This document shows positions 1-10,699 of a stretch of 64,000 nt of DNA, in pieces. Below the pieces are notes generated by a model. The model had not been told where the DNA came from and ran no database searches. It saw nothing but the letters and a program-made list of their open reading frames with translations. Position 1 is the first letter of the stretch; each line of letters opens with the position of its first letter. A program made the position numbers and the translations under genes. The stretch is from Poronia punctata (taxonomy: Eukaryota > Ascomycota > Sordariomycetes > Xylariales > Xylariaceae), in NCBI GenBank assembly GCA_022579005.1, contig MU401458.1, positions 124,001 to 188,000 on the forward strand, given 5' to 3'.

Positions 1-849
1 ATGTTGAGGTACGTTTTGGTTATTGAATTTACGGTCGGGTAGGTATCGTAATAGTATAGGTCGGAGGTGTGGGGAAGTGCGCCGAGTACGAGAAAAGAGG
101 AATGCTAGCTGGGAGCGTAACTGACTGTGCTAAAAAGATTGGCTAAGGAGTGCTGTTTTTGGTGTCGGCTTCGTGTAAGATGGAAGAGATTGTTTGCAAA
201 GTTATGAGCATATGGATGGGATTCGATAGGTTTCATTTGCCTGGTGAACAAGGATGTGGGATCTGATGAGCGACGTCAGCGAGGGGCTGCGCCTTGGGAC
301 GTGTACCTACATACATGGTGCGAGGTATCTACAGGGTAAACGTACTCGTAGAGGAAGCCAAGATGCGCTACCTAAAAAATCTGGGAGACAAGCCCCCGTC
401 GGGTCGGTAGCAAAAGCCGCGACCAAGCCACAAAAGGGAAAGGTCGGTATTTTACTGTCTTCTCTGATGCCTGGAGGCTGGAAGAAATCTGTCGAGGCTC
501 GACACTCCTGTACTTGCATTTCCAAGCAAATTACAGAGTACGTATGTACCTAACTGAGCCCTGACCTCAGATAGGCGCCTACTGAGGCAAAGATAATTGC
601 CATAGTATTTGTAGATATGATATACAGTACAGATGTTCAAGGTCCTTGTTTATCAACATGCGTTGTCTTGTTTATTAACATTTGATTTTCAAAGTCCATC
701 TTTCGTTTGAATCTTTTTACTTCCAATACACTCACTTGCTTACAGAAAAAAATAATCCATCGGGGTCATCAATTTCACTCCTTCCACATATATTACGCCT
801 TGAAACAGAAGGAAAAGCCATAGGAAAAACCAAGCTTCCAAGTCAAGCC
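1..849. other. Intergenic / 5' flank
   Basis: No coding region could be supported here. Short open frames on both strands lack ATG starts or show no recognisable composition. The last 200 bases are the 5' flank of the peptidyl-tRNA hydrolase gene. Confidence 0.5.
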
Positions 850-1437
850 ATGGCTGTCTCACGTCTGCTCGTTATCAGCATCGGCAACCAGGCCCCTTAC
901 TTTTCCACACTTCACTCGGCTGGCCACGCCGCGCTCTCCGCTGCCCAGGAATGTCTTTACCCAGCGCAACCATCGTTCACGCGTCAACGTTATGGTGGGC
1001 GGCCTTGCATGGCCTCGGCGGGTCAGGTATACACCTTTCTACAGAGCCCGACTATGATGAACAACTGCGGCCCATGGATCGCTTCGGCTTGGAAGGAAAT
1101 GCTACAGACACACAAAATGAACCCGTCAGAGCTAGGTTTGGTTATAGTCCACGACGAGCTGGAAGCTGCCTTCGGCCGTGTAAGAACGGTCAATTGGGAA
1201 GCTAGCCATCGTGGTCATAACGGCATCAAGAGCATTAAGAACTCTCTCAACGTATCCGGAACTTTTCTGCAACGATGGAAACGGATCGCCGTTGGTATTG
1301 GTCGACCCCTAGAACGGACACCAGATGTAGTATCTGAGTATGTCCTATCAAACATGACGCCCTTCCAGAAGAAAAAGATAGAAGATGATGTGGCGCCCAA
1401 GGTCGCAGCCCTCTTGCAGCAATTACACGATTCTTGA
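850..1437 (+). CDS. Peptidyl-tRNA hydrolase (Pth1 family)
   Basis: This single-exon gene encodes 195 aa. The enzyme cleaves the ester bond of peptidyl-tRNAs that drop off ribosomes, recycling tRNA; in fungi the Pth1 type usually acts in mitochondria. Expected family residues are present: a GN pair at residues 12-13, the catalytic His at 22 (LHSAG replaces the usual RHNAG), MN at 70-71, the HDELE segment at 101-105 containing the catalytic Asp, and RGHNG at 121-125. The frame stays open upstream, but the first in-frame ATG that places the GN motif near the N-terminus is the one used. No clear mitochondrial presequence is visible from this start. The gene converges on the bZIP gene, with 262 bases between stop codons. 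The family call is firm; compartment is inferred. Confidence 0.9.
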   Translation: MAVSRLLVISIGNQAPYFSTLHSAGHAALSAAQECLYPAQPSFTRQRYGGRPCMASAGQVYTFLQSPTMMNNCGPWIASAWKEMLQTHKMNPSELGLVIVHDELEAAFGRVRTVNWEASHRGHNGIKSIKNSLNVSGTFLQRWKRIAVGIGRPLERTPDVVSEYVLSNMTPFQKKKIEDDVAPKVAALLQQLHDS

Positions 1438-1699
1438 GGGGAATCTGCGGAGCGTTGATCCAAAGCGCCTCTACTTCGATTTCTTCCCAACGACATATTA
1501 CCAAGTTTGCCCAGGCGGATCGGAAAGCTATGGTGAACAACCCAACTATCCACTCTAAGTGGAACACGAATAACAGTCATGCAAGAGCTAGGCGAAATAT
1601 TAACGATTGCTTTATCTGTTGATTTTCAACCAAGAAGAGCGAAATCACACCACCTTGACCTCCCAAAAAAAAACCCACTTGGGGGCTCTCTCGACCGAG

Positions 1700-2975
1700 T
1701 CACGATAGCATGTTTTCATCAAACAGTGCAGAGATGCTATCGACTCTCCACCTTGGCCCGTCACCGAAGCAGACATAGCTCTCGGCTAGGTTCTTGATAA
1801 GCAGCCTAACGATCTGACACACATCGGAGCTAGAAAGAAGCCCTTGGCATGTTGGGTCGATAGTCTTGCTATTATGAGCAGCTATCGCTCGTTCCAACCG
1901 TGCGAAAGCCTCACCCCCGAGCTTTTGTCGTACGTGGGTCTCCAGCTCCCGGACGCTGATCCACGCACTCATGTCCATACCAAGCGCCGCGTACTGCTCC
2001 TCCAAGTCTCGCTGTAGCAGGGTATTGGTATCTCCGTTGCTCACAGGACTGTCACCGTATATATGACCATGCTCGCGGAACTCAAGATGTGCCTCAGCCA
2101 AGGTTAGCGCCAGTTTTATGTTCCCTATGGGCGGAGTATGCTGTATTATGCTCCAGACGCGCTGTTCAGCTTCTCTGGGACCTGGACGTTTCTCAGGTTG
2201 ACGGTCGAACCATTCACACGGCGAACGCGGCGTTGTCACAACACGGCAGAGCGCAATCAAATAATCCGCACATGCCCAGAACACCTGGCCGGCAAATGTG
2301 TTTTGTCCCTTTCCTAGAAAGGGGGCAATCAGGGGGGGCGGCTCGGAGACTCTTACGGCACGGCTAGCATCGATCCAAATGCCGTAGTCTAATCGCGGAC
2401 TGAGGCCCCTGCTAGATCGAGACGCTGTCTTCCGTTTCAAAGCCGCACAAGATGCAGCCCAAGCTCTGCTATGCACTTGCCGTTCAGTTGTGTTTGATCT
2501 GTTGTCCCAGCGCGATGGTGTGCTAGGTGAGCTGTTGGTCGTATTGTCCTCTTCAAGGCCATGATTCTCTGGAGATACAGGCTCGAATCCTTTCGCGGCG
2601 TCGTCAGCTATGGTGGAATCATCGAAGGAGCCACTGTCAGAGCTTTTATCGGTTATGGCAGATGCATTAATGCCAGCTATGTCTCCGGCATCACGGATGG
2701 CGTTGAATAGGGTCTGCCGGCTGCCCTGCTGCGCGGCATTTACAATTCTTGAAATAGCAAGTTTCAAGCTCTCATTTTGCTCTCGCATAGCCTGTATCTC
2801 TTGGGATTGCTTTTTCCGGAATCTTGCCTGCGAAAGCTTCCCTCGTTCACGCCGCCTCTATCAAAGCAGTCAGTTGAAGGCAATGTGACTCGGGTGCTCT
2901 GGCGTTGTTTCCCACCCTTAGTTCTTCCTCCGCGCTCCTCGTGGCGGCTTCATGTGGTCCATCTTGTGCACTCAT
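1700..2975 (-). CDS. bZIP transcription factor
   Basis: Two exons on the minus strand (2916-2975 and 1700-2857) are joined over a 58-nt GT-AG intron with a CTGAC branch point, giving 405 aa in continuous frame. Exon 2 opens directly with the basic region, RRRERGKLSQARFRKKQ at residues 21-37, followed by a short leucine-zipper-like stretch. Residues 90-160 are Ser/Thr/Asp-rich and probably disordered. The C-terminal 200 residues resemble the helical C-terminus seen in many uncharacterised fungal bZIP proteins. The basic region follows the Yap-like pattern xQxxFR, but Gly occupies the position of the usual invariant Asn. The upstream region contains three TTACGTGA octamers, the type of site bZIP proteins bind, suggesting autoregulation. 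Target genes are unknown. Confidence 0.8.
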
Positions 2976-4869
2976 TCTACCGTCGCGAGATACTGTTTAT
3001 AATATATGAAATAGAAGAACCGACGCTAATCCAATCGACGAATAATACAACAAAAATAAGATAGGCTCACAAGAGATGATCGAAAAACGTGATGTTCTGA
3101 ACAGTAGGAGTATTACAACTCATAGATGTTTTTCTATTGGCCTCCTCTCGAGGTTCGTTTGTCAGCAATGAATTGTCGTTATCCTTGGCAACGGCACAAT
3201 AGGTCTCCGGTCACGTAACGTCCATCACGTAATCTCACGTAACGATTTCCTTCCAATGTGGGGATGGCGTAAGGTCCCAACTTGTGTCATCAACTGCGGT
3301 AACCTATAAAGGACAGCTGTTGGACAGCTGATCCTATCCCTGACCTACCCACGCCTATTGTGAATCGCGCTGCCTTTCTTCGGGTGCTTGGTATATGAGT
3401 GGCAGTTCAACAGGAAATAGATCATGATTTTTTCTCGTATTCTTCAAAGGTTATTGTACTCGTTGTATCCTCGTCGCATCTTTGTATTTTGTCCAAAGGG
3501 ACATGCTTAAGATCGAGCGTTCCCTTGTAAGCATCTATTTTGCCAGGGCACTTCGGGAGTCCGGGGCTGTTCTTGCCGTGACAACCGCCCTACCTAGTGA
3601 ACTTTTTGTTTTCGTCTGCTGCTTTCACTGTCGACAACACGTTTTGCCTACATGTAGACAGGCGGCTCACAGTATGTTATAAAATACTGTACCATAGAAA
3701 AGCAGGTCTCTGTTCCTGAGGTGCCGAGTCCAAAGCGGCTAATCTATAGTTTGGAAACCGCTAGCATGCGTTTCGTCAATAGGTGTACCTAATCTGGACG
3801 TCCAGGTACCTGCCGAGTATTACACGGAAACATGAAGCGTCAAGCACCTACCTACATTACCTTTGTTTGTCCCTAAGACACACCACGTCAGGTAGGTGCG
3901 TTCCAGTGTCCGAGGCGGGAATCGAGAGAAGACGTGACCCCTATTCCTATATACAGAAGCCCTAGGTCTAACAAATACCAATTTTTACAGAAGAAAATCC
4001 GATTTAACAATTAAAAGAAAAGGGGTGTTACTACCAATAAAAGGTTATGGGTAGTATATTTGCTATAAATTTGCAGCAAACACATTAGTTCGAAACTATA
4101 TGTTGTTAAGAACAAAACAGCAGATTATTGTCCTTGAATATAATTTAAAGCAGAAGAGGGTTACATGTTCTGTTCTCCTATGCTCGCTCCCTTGGGTTGA
4201 TACCGTTGTACCTGCCCTTGCCGTCATGTCGACATAGACCTCAAGAGATTCCCAGCGCTTTGCTTTGATGGCAAATTAACGTTCCTGCCTAGGAATTCAT
4301 TTATATGTAGCTCCACTGATAAACACGGCCTTTGCATACATAAGGTATTCTCATCCCTTCAAACATCGTAGCACGGGCTACTATGGTTGATTAAATACCC
4401 ACCTACTTCAGCCATTGACGGTCGTTGAGCGACTGATCGCACCTTCCAACCGCAAAGTCACTCTTTACTACAAAAATAACAAACGACCAACGAGGGAACA
4501 GTCTCTATGGCTCAAGACCGGTTCTTTCTTGAGTGACATTTTATCGACCTCGCATTGTTTCTGTACAATAACCCACTTAACAGGAGTCGGTCGAGGAGAG
4601 CGCAAACAGTTCATTCCGGCAGGGCACCAAAACGACCCAAATAAGGATGATGTGGGAGACCGGGCCACCATAGCAAAACAGTTGATACATTTGTGTGAGT
4701 ACCTATCTTGCCGGATTGAAATCCACAAGCCGAAACATTTCCAGTCCGATACTAGAGCTGACTTCCTGTCGCTCAAGTTATTTCTCTTCCATCCGGTCAG
4801 ACATCCGTACACGGTATAGAACTACATCATAGCTTATCTTCCCGAGGCGATCCCCGGGGAAATTGCAGC
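2976..4869. other. Intergenic, includes bZIP promoter
   Basis: This 1.9-kb gap lies between divergent starts. It holds the TCACGTAA cluster (3211-3242) and AT-rich stretches near 3960-4140. Several 60-130-codon open frames exist, including one at 4415-4819, but that one begins at TTG and has no recognisable domain. No gene is supported. Confidence 0.5.
3211..3242. promoter_or_regulatory. Triple TCACGTAA (TTACGTGA) cluster
   Basis: Exact octamers TCACGTAA begin at 3211, 3225 and 3235, all in the same orientation, with start-to-start spacings of 14 and 10. On the minus strand they read TTACGTGA, a CRE/bZIP-type site. They lie 236-267 bases upstream of the bZIP start codon at 2975. Function as a bZIP operator is inferred from site type and position. 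Confidence 0.5.
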
Positions 4870-5517
4870 ATGGACGATGGCCCTTCAACCCCCGTTCGTC
4901 GTATACCAATAGAAATCGCCAATAAGCCCTCGCTGTCCAATCCAAGGCTCATGACGATCTTTGTCGTATGCGATTCCTACACAACGCGTCTTCAGAGAGC
5001 AAGGGTGGCTTTAGAGTTGATAAGGGAAAAACACATACGTTCTGACATTTTCGGTGTCGATGCATTCAAGAATTCCATGTCCGAGGTTGAGCGCATAGTC
5101 GTCACAGAAGCCGAGGGGCTAGTTAAAAACAACCTCCCGTTGCAGGACACGTTTAATCGCAGCCTCAAAGCCATGCTTGCGGATACATCGGATCCGATAA
5201 CGCAGTTGGGGGGGTGGGAGTATCTAGACCTACTCTGGACGGTCCTTGATGATATAGGGAGCGATTTGGAAGACTACAAGGAGTTGGTATTACGCCGCGC
5301 GGTTATGAACAAGGAGAAAAAGGAGGGCGGCGAAAGTTTCTCTGATCGTCTAGCGCGCCGATCACAAGGACAATACTCTGGCAGTGCGAGTTTCAGGCCG
5401 TCACCGCTGCGACAGGCTACTGGCGTTGACGACCGCACCTTGGACGACATCATGGCCGACGAGGGGGGGAATGCGCTGAAGAAATCAGCAGACGCAGACT
5501 CCTATTGGGGTCCGTGA
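4870..5517 (+). CDS. Hypothetical protein, 215 aa
   Basis: This single ATG-initiated frame of 215 codons has protein-like composition. The N-terminal third carries a predicted beta/alpha segment around residues 26-50 (LMTIFVVCDSY followed by a helix). The middle is helical and acidic (about 60-150), and the C-terminus is charged and probably disordered, ending in an Asp-rich tail. No signal peptide or membrane segment is evident and I do not recognise a family. The gene stands alone in a gene-poor region between the bZIP gene and the tRNA pair. It could be a lineage-specific protein or a chance ORF; length, ATG start and charged helical composition favour the former. No intron is needed. Confidence 0.45.
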   Translation: MDDGPSTPVRRIPIEIANKPSLSNPRLMTIFVVCDSYTTRLQRARVALELIREKHIRSDIFGVDAFKNSMSEVERIVVTEAEGLVKNNLPLQDTFNRSLKAMLADTSDPITQLGGWEYLDLLWTVLDDIGSDLEDYKELVLRRAVMNKEKKEGGESFSDRLARRSQGQYSGSASFRPSPLRQATGVDDRTLDDIMADEGGNALKKSADADSYWGP

Positions 5518-6682
5518 TCTCTGTTTTCTGGTAATCGTTAAGGCATCAATCGGTTATGCCCCGGCGAACAAGACCCTCTGTTGAAGCTGAGAATCGGGAA
5601 ACGCCAAAACACGGGGTGACAAAAAATGGTTGTTAGACCGTAACTATGGAGGAATGGGTCTTTTTCGATGGCGGCGTCGCATGTTTTATAGAATTTGTTA
5701 TATTTAGCGTTTTCCCACAGCGTCTACCAAAATCTTGTTTTATCAGGAGGCTATAAAGTAGGTGATAATGATATATGTAAAACATGGGGAAAGGGGATAA
5801 GTGAAGCGCATGAAGATGTTATAGTCACTTGGTCTTTACCTACCTCGCAAGTTTACTTAACATATACACGTATAGGCTGCTAGGTTACAGCGTTTTATAA
5901 TACACGTGCTTAGTATATAAAACATGACTTAAATGTAGTATTAATAGACCACTTATACTTTTTACATCTCATTGTTTGGTTTTAAACAAGACCAGGACAA
6001 CTTTTAGAGCAAGGTGGTTAGATTGCTATATTGGGCACTCGCAGTTAAAAACGGTGATTCTTATTGGTCGGCGTTGCTAAGGTAGTCACCTGCAGTCAAC
6101 CCTTTGTCTTCCGTAACTTTGATGAGACGATGAGCTGTAAGACGACAAGAAAAACAGATTCCCCCCGCATTGCTGCTGCAGTAGCTTTTACCAGTTCGGC
6201 ACCATAGTTCCAGGATAAAAGCGCACACAAAAGGTATGTCTATTTTATCTGGTAGGTATGATTCCAGCAGGACCAGAGTCAGTCACGCTGTTTGGTAGTG
6301 CGCATGCATGGCAATTGGCGCGATTGAGGACAGGACGGGACGGGTACGGGGGAGTCGGGACGGGTACGGGGGAGTCGGGACGGCTAGGAACATGAGATGT
6401 AGGTTAAGGTTAGCAATAGGTAACCCCGCCATCTACAAACACCCTTTGCCAAACCAGAATCTCCATATGTAATGCCATATCTTGTAGAAACATACTCTTG
6501 ACCTCTTAACTAACTAATTCCCGCTGCAATCCCGGCACATGGCGCAATCAACAAGCTTTTCAATAAACGCTTTTCCAAAGGCACGACGTCCAACCTACAA
6601 GTACACAACCACTTCCTGTAACCTACCGTACAGGTCTTATCCGGCAATTGGATGCATGTCTTCCAACAAAGAACCAAAACGT
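5518..6682. other. Intergenic, AT-rich
   Basis: No gene is supported. Positions 5690-5990 are strongly AT-rich. A GC-rich 20-bp tandem duplication lies at 6341-6380. Confidence 0.5.
6341..6380. repeat. 20-bp tandem repeat x2
   Basis: Two exact adjacent copies of the 20-mer starting CGGGTACGGGGG occupy 6341-6360 and 6361-6380, with partial copies (CGGGA/CGG) on both sides. It is G-rich on one strand and stands out against AT-rich surroundings. Confidence 0.85.
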
Positions 6683-6786
6683 GCTCGGTTAGCTCAGTTG
6701 GTTAGAGCGTCGTACTAATATTATACAGGTCAAACTGTATAACATTGGTAATGCGAAGGTCATGAGTTCGACCCTCATACTGAGCA
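6683..6786 (+). tRNA. tRNA-Ile(AAT) with 30-nt intron
   Basis: The acceptor stem GCTCGGT pairs with ACTGAGC (one G-T wobble) and the discriminator is A6786. The D-arm contains TTAGCTCAGTTGG (A box), and the T-loop GAGTTCGAC lies in a T-arm. The anticodon stem TCGTA/TGCGA closes the loop CTAATAA once the intron is removed, giving anticodon AAT (read as IAU). The intron occupies 6721-6750, directly after the purine 3' of the anticodon (position 37), the canonical eukaryotic position cut by tRNA splicing endonuclease. The nearest oligo-T (T5) starts 35 bases downstream, at 6821. CCA is not encoded. Confidence 0.93.
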
Positions 6787-6832
6787 GTTTCTTCCCCCTG
6801 ATGATTCTTCGGGGCGGGTGTTTTTCAAACAC

Positions 6833-6904
6833 GGGCTTGTGGTTTAGTGGTATAATACTCCCTTAGCATGGGAGTGGTCCGGGGTTCGATTCCCCGCGAG
6901 TCCA
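6833..6904 (+). tRNA. tRNA-Ala(AGC)
   Basis: A 72-nt intronless tRNA. Acceptor GGGCTTG pairs with CGAGTCC; the anticodon stem CTCCC/GGGAG closes loop TTAGCAT with anticodon AGC; the T-stem CGGGG/CCCCG encloses TTCGATT; the discriminator is A6904. It lies 46 bases after tRNA-Ile on the same strand, but a T5 run between them makes independent pol III transcription likely. The trailer before its T6 terminator contains a second T-arm-like hairpin. Confidence 0.93.
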
Positions 6905-6910
6905 ACGTTC

Positions 6911-6942
6911 AGGGGTTCAATTCCCCTTGTACCATATTTTTT
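6911..6942 (+). other. T-arm-like hairpin and pol III terminator after tRNA-Ala
   Basis: AGGGG-TTCAATT-CCCCT (6911-6927) forms a perfect 5-bp stem with a seven-base T-loop. It is followed by TGTACCA, which resembles the 3' acceptor strand of another tRNA, then T6 at 6937-6942. No matching 5' tRNA half is visible, so this is a tRNA 3'-end relic or a structured trailer. Confidence 0.6.
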
Positions 6943-9596
6943 GTCTTTTTCTTTTTCTTGTTATCTGCAATGCGTTAAGGGGGCTGTGTCAAGCGGGAGG
7001 TTGAGATTTGAAGTTGTTTGATGATTGCCTTTTTTTTGTTTTGCAGTGTGTGTTGTATGCGGGAGGTCTTGGCTATCTTTATAGGTAGGGAGCAGGAAAG
7101 GGGATAATCGTCAATGGTATAGGAGTCAGGGGAATGCCAGCCCGGAATGCAGTTCCATGGGATAATGTCAAGCAGTTGCCGGGAGGAACTTGCTAGTATT
7201 CGTCCTGCGCCACGGTGATTTTCATGCTTAGTCGGTCCTTTGTTGAAGCAGGTAAGTGCGAAAAGATGCACGAATGGAAGGGGGAAGGTGTGATTAAAGC
7301 CTAGACGTGGCCCTGGCGAGCACGGGGGATGATATTCATGCCAGTAGGACTAGGGACCTTTTGCTAATCTGGAAGGCCTTGAGACTTTTGAAATATTTCT
7401 TTACCAGGAATCACTAATAGTCTATATTGCAGCCGGACGACGGTAAAGTTGATATTGGACGGGCACTGCAACGCCAACTTGCGACACTAAGGTAAGAGGT
7501 AGGTAAGAAAAGTAGAACCGTGACAGCCGGCTGGCGTAAGATGATAGGCCGTGGGCTTAGGTATGAACCAGAGTTACGATAAGTAAGAGAATGTACGTAC
7601 GTACACTGACAGTTTTCAGTCACATCTTTGGTGATACGAAGCTGGATATAGAAGCCCCCGGGAATCTCCCCCTTTAAGCTCCTTCTGACAGATACGATAC
7701 CTAACCACGAAAGAGGCCCTTTGCCACTTGCTCGGCCTTAACGTCGCCGTAGAATAGTAGGTATATCGAGTAAATGATACGATTAGAGGGGTTGTTGTCT
7801 CTTGATTCCGCAAGTGGCAGCATAAACCCCGGTGAGTATTTGGCTACTCACCTAGGTCGTATCTGCAGCCGGCGTCAGCCCACGACAATAAGACACTCCA
7901 CCGGGTACAGTTAGTCAGGAGCACAGGCAGCCTAAAGAAAAAAAAACCATTTGTTGTCGTTATACAAAACCTGGAAATTTTATCGACCGTCAGGATGAAA
8001 TGACATCTAGTAGTTCCCGCGCCTGGTCCGGCATCGTGCGCGGCCGGGTTGGAAATACCGTACGTACAGCTGCTGCACCAAATTCATCCCAGAACGATTC
8101 AAAGCAACAGCGAAGAGTTTTTACATAGTGGCTTTTGTCCCAAGCTACGTACATTTTCACCTAGACGAATATCGAGATGTACTTCCCCAACCTGAGTCCA
8201 AGGACATAGTAAAAAGGGGGCAGGGAGGGTCGAGATCGGAGCACGAAATATGGTCACTGAAAACGAAAACACCAAAATCGTGCCCAAAAAGAAAGAAAAT
8301 AGCCAGCTCCAAGAGTAAAACCGATTGCGTGTGAAAATGAAACAGGCAAGGAACAGCCTGATCCATGGATGTCTTGCACCTGTGGAATTCCCCCGTCTTA
8401 TCGATTTCATAAGGGTGATGCGCCTTTGCACAAAACAGGCACGAGTAACTGAAAGTACCTACTAGGTAGTAGGTACCTCTGTACATGGCGTGCCCATGTG
8501 ATCTACAATCTGGTGTAATGAGTCTAGGGTAACCTGTTTCAGATAAATAGCTCCATAGCTTTCCGAACGTACGTGTAGAGGTCATCTATCGTAACGGGCG
8601 TACATGTGAACGAGGTGGCGGCTGTAAACCTAGAGCATTCTACCTATCCTCAGGTAAAGTACATAAGGGAATAGGACCAAGTTAGTTGCAGGTATCATTT
8701 TTAACAACATCCCTTTCGGCCGTACATATCCTAGAGTCCACTGCGTATAAGAACATAGGCAGATGCGTTTATGGAGGTCACCGAATACTGATCTGATACC
8801 CGGCTGCTAGCTAATTCCTTTCCTTGGTAGACCATGTCAGGGACACGCTACATGCAACTATCGAGCAAGAATACATGTTTCGTGCTGTTGGAATCTGGGT
8901 TGGCCGACTACATGAGGTAGCTCTCCCAGCCAACCTAAGCGTGAGGAGTCTCGTACGCTGACAATGGCTTTAACAGTATGACGTTATGGTCGTCTTGGAT
9001 AATTTTGATACGCTGATTACAATCGGTCACAATGATCGTCCTATGACTAAATCATGCCTGGGGTCGAATCCAGAAGCGTGAAAGGCCAAGGCGGAACAGA
9101 TATCGAGAGACCGAATCTAGTTGGCTTTCCAGTCAAACAAACGAATCATTCAGAGTTGCTCGGCATAGAGGCTTATCGGGTAGGGCTGAAAATGCGAATT
9201 TCGTCATTTCCGGCGGAAATTTTCTGAATTATCAGCGAGCCAGACTGAATTACTCCGTGTCATGTATGGAGTAAAAGCTCGTGGGCATATTAATTCTCAT
9301 CACACGTTAACCGAATCGCCAAGCCGTGTTTCTTCGTGATTTGGTTCTTCATTTTCATTCGGTGCCTAGACGACGAAATGCGTGAACACAGGACCGGAGC
9401 CAGTAGTGAACATATCCCCAACCCTATGACCCCCTTGCCTTTCCCTCGAATTGCGCGGAACGACAAAGGTAAATGCTATGATCGAGTTTCCCTAACCCAC
9501 ACGCCGGATCTAGTTGCAAGTCCCATGATAGGATGATTGTTTGGTTTTGTTGGTGTATCGGAAAAAAAAGCAGACGATTGAAAAAACAAGACTAGT
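6943..9596. other. Intergenic, 2.65 kb
   Basis: No gene is supported. Overlapping minus-strand frames at 8099-8585 lack recognisable composition. Palindromic GTAC-type words occur, for example near 7591-7603 and 8455-8487. Confidence 0.5.
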
Positions 9597-10699
9597 TTAG
9601 TAGCCGAAAGACTCTAGAGTCTGGGCCGTCTTGCTGTCTACCTTTGCGCTCTTCTTGGCCTCGGTGAGTTGGCGCTGTGCCAGCTTCTTGCGCTCGTAAT
9701 AGGCGGCACCCTTCGCCTTGCGGCGTTCCTCCAAACTGCGAAACTGTTAGTAGCCTATTTTTCGAGGGCTCACAGCAACACATGGCTTTTAAACTACAGC
9801 CAAGGCAACTACTCCCCAGAGATTGAATTCCACATACCGAGCAACCACGTCCTGGTATTTCCAGCCAACTTCGTGGCTCAGTCTGCCGACAGTGCAGTAC
9901 TTTCGGCCGGGTTGTAGTCGTAGAACACGGAGAGCCTGGGGGACGACCATCTTCTTCTGCTTGTCATACGGGGGAGGGACACCCTCGAAGACCTTTAGGC
10001 GCTCAAGGGCAGCGGCACCTCGGGCGGTCTTGTGAGGAATCATGCCCCGGACGGCCTTATAGAAGATTCTTGACGGAGCCCGGAAATGGAAGGGACCTGA
10101 TACCAGTCAGACAACTCGTTTTTCCAACAATTACACCTCGTATCCGAAGCGCGACTCGGTGCTGTAGACATACCACCACGGGTAGGGTTGAATCGGGTCT
10201 GCTTGCGCAGGTAGGCGTGGTACTTGACTATAATCCCAACATCAGCTCCAATTCATTGACAGTTCGTCCAACAAAGTATCCAGTTTCGATTCGTTATCCG
10301 GCGCGGATCAATATCGGATAGGCAGCGGGATCGGAATGAAGGTCGGTGGGTAGGACGTACGCTTAGCCCGGAAGAACTCGCCCGAGATGTTCAGCTCCTC
10401 GCAACGAACAATCACGATCTTCTGGCCGCTGAGGAGCTGCTTGGCGACGATAGAGGCGAGTCGGCCAAGGAGGTGGCCTTTGCCATCAATGACGACCTAG
10501 AGATGCCATTCATATTAGTATTAGTCCGATTATCGAATTCGATGTTCAACCCGCGACAGCCTCCGTGATCGCCGTTTCCCACACATGCCGGCAATTGGCA
10601 ATGCACTCGAGCACCGCACCACGGCTAATGAGGTCGTCGCAAGCGAATGGCTGGTTGTAGTTGGATTATACCACTTACAACGGACTCGAAGGACGACAT
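9597..10699 (-). CDS. RPL16: 60S ribosomal protein uL13 (L16/L13a)
   Basis: Five exons on the minus strand (10679-10699, 10361-10496, 10174-10227, 9838-10096, 9597-9735) join to 202 aa with all intron phases consistent. The protein is a large-subunit ribosomal component. Recognised family segments are [15 protein letters not shown] after the first intron, [19 protein letters not shown], the [15 protein letters not shown] block, [17 protein letters not shown], the [19 protein letters not shown] segment, and the terminal FGY. Length matches fungal orthologues. The start codon is in a seven-codon first exon, a common arrangement in fungal ribosomal protein genes. The second donor splits codon CTC (Leu) after its first base. 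Introns are 182, 133, 77 and 102 nt. The assignment is secure. Confidence 0.96.

Noticed and set aside
4415..4819. 134-codon plus-strand frame with a 114-codon antisense partner
   Set aside because: It begins at TTG, not ATG, and resembles no protein; both strands are open, as expected by chance.
6905..6934. A third complete tRNA
   Set aside because: Only a T-arm and acceptor-like 3' end are present; no matching D-arm, anticodon arm or 5' acceptor strand.
8099..8585. Two overlapping minus-strand frames (110 and 142 codons)
   Set aside because: They lie in different frames with no protein-like features or splice logic.
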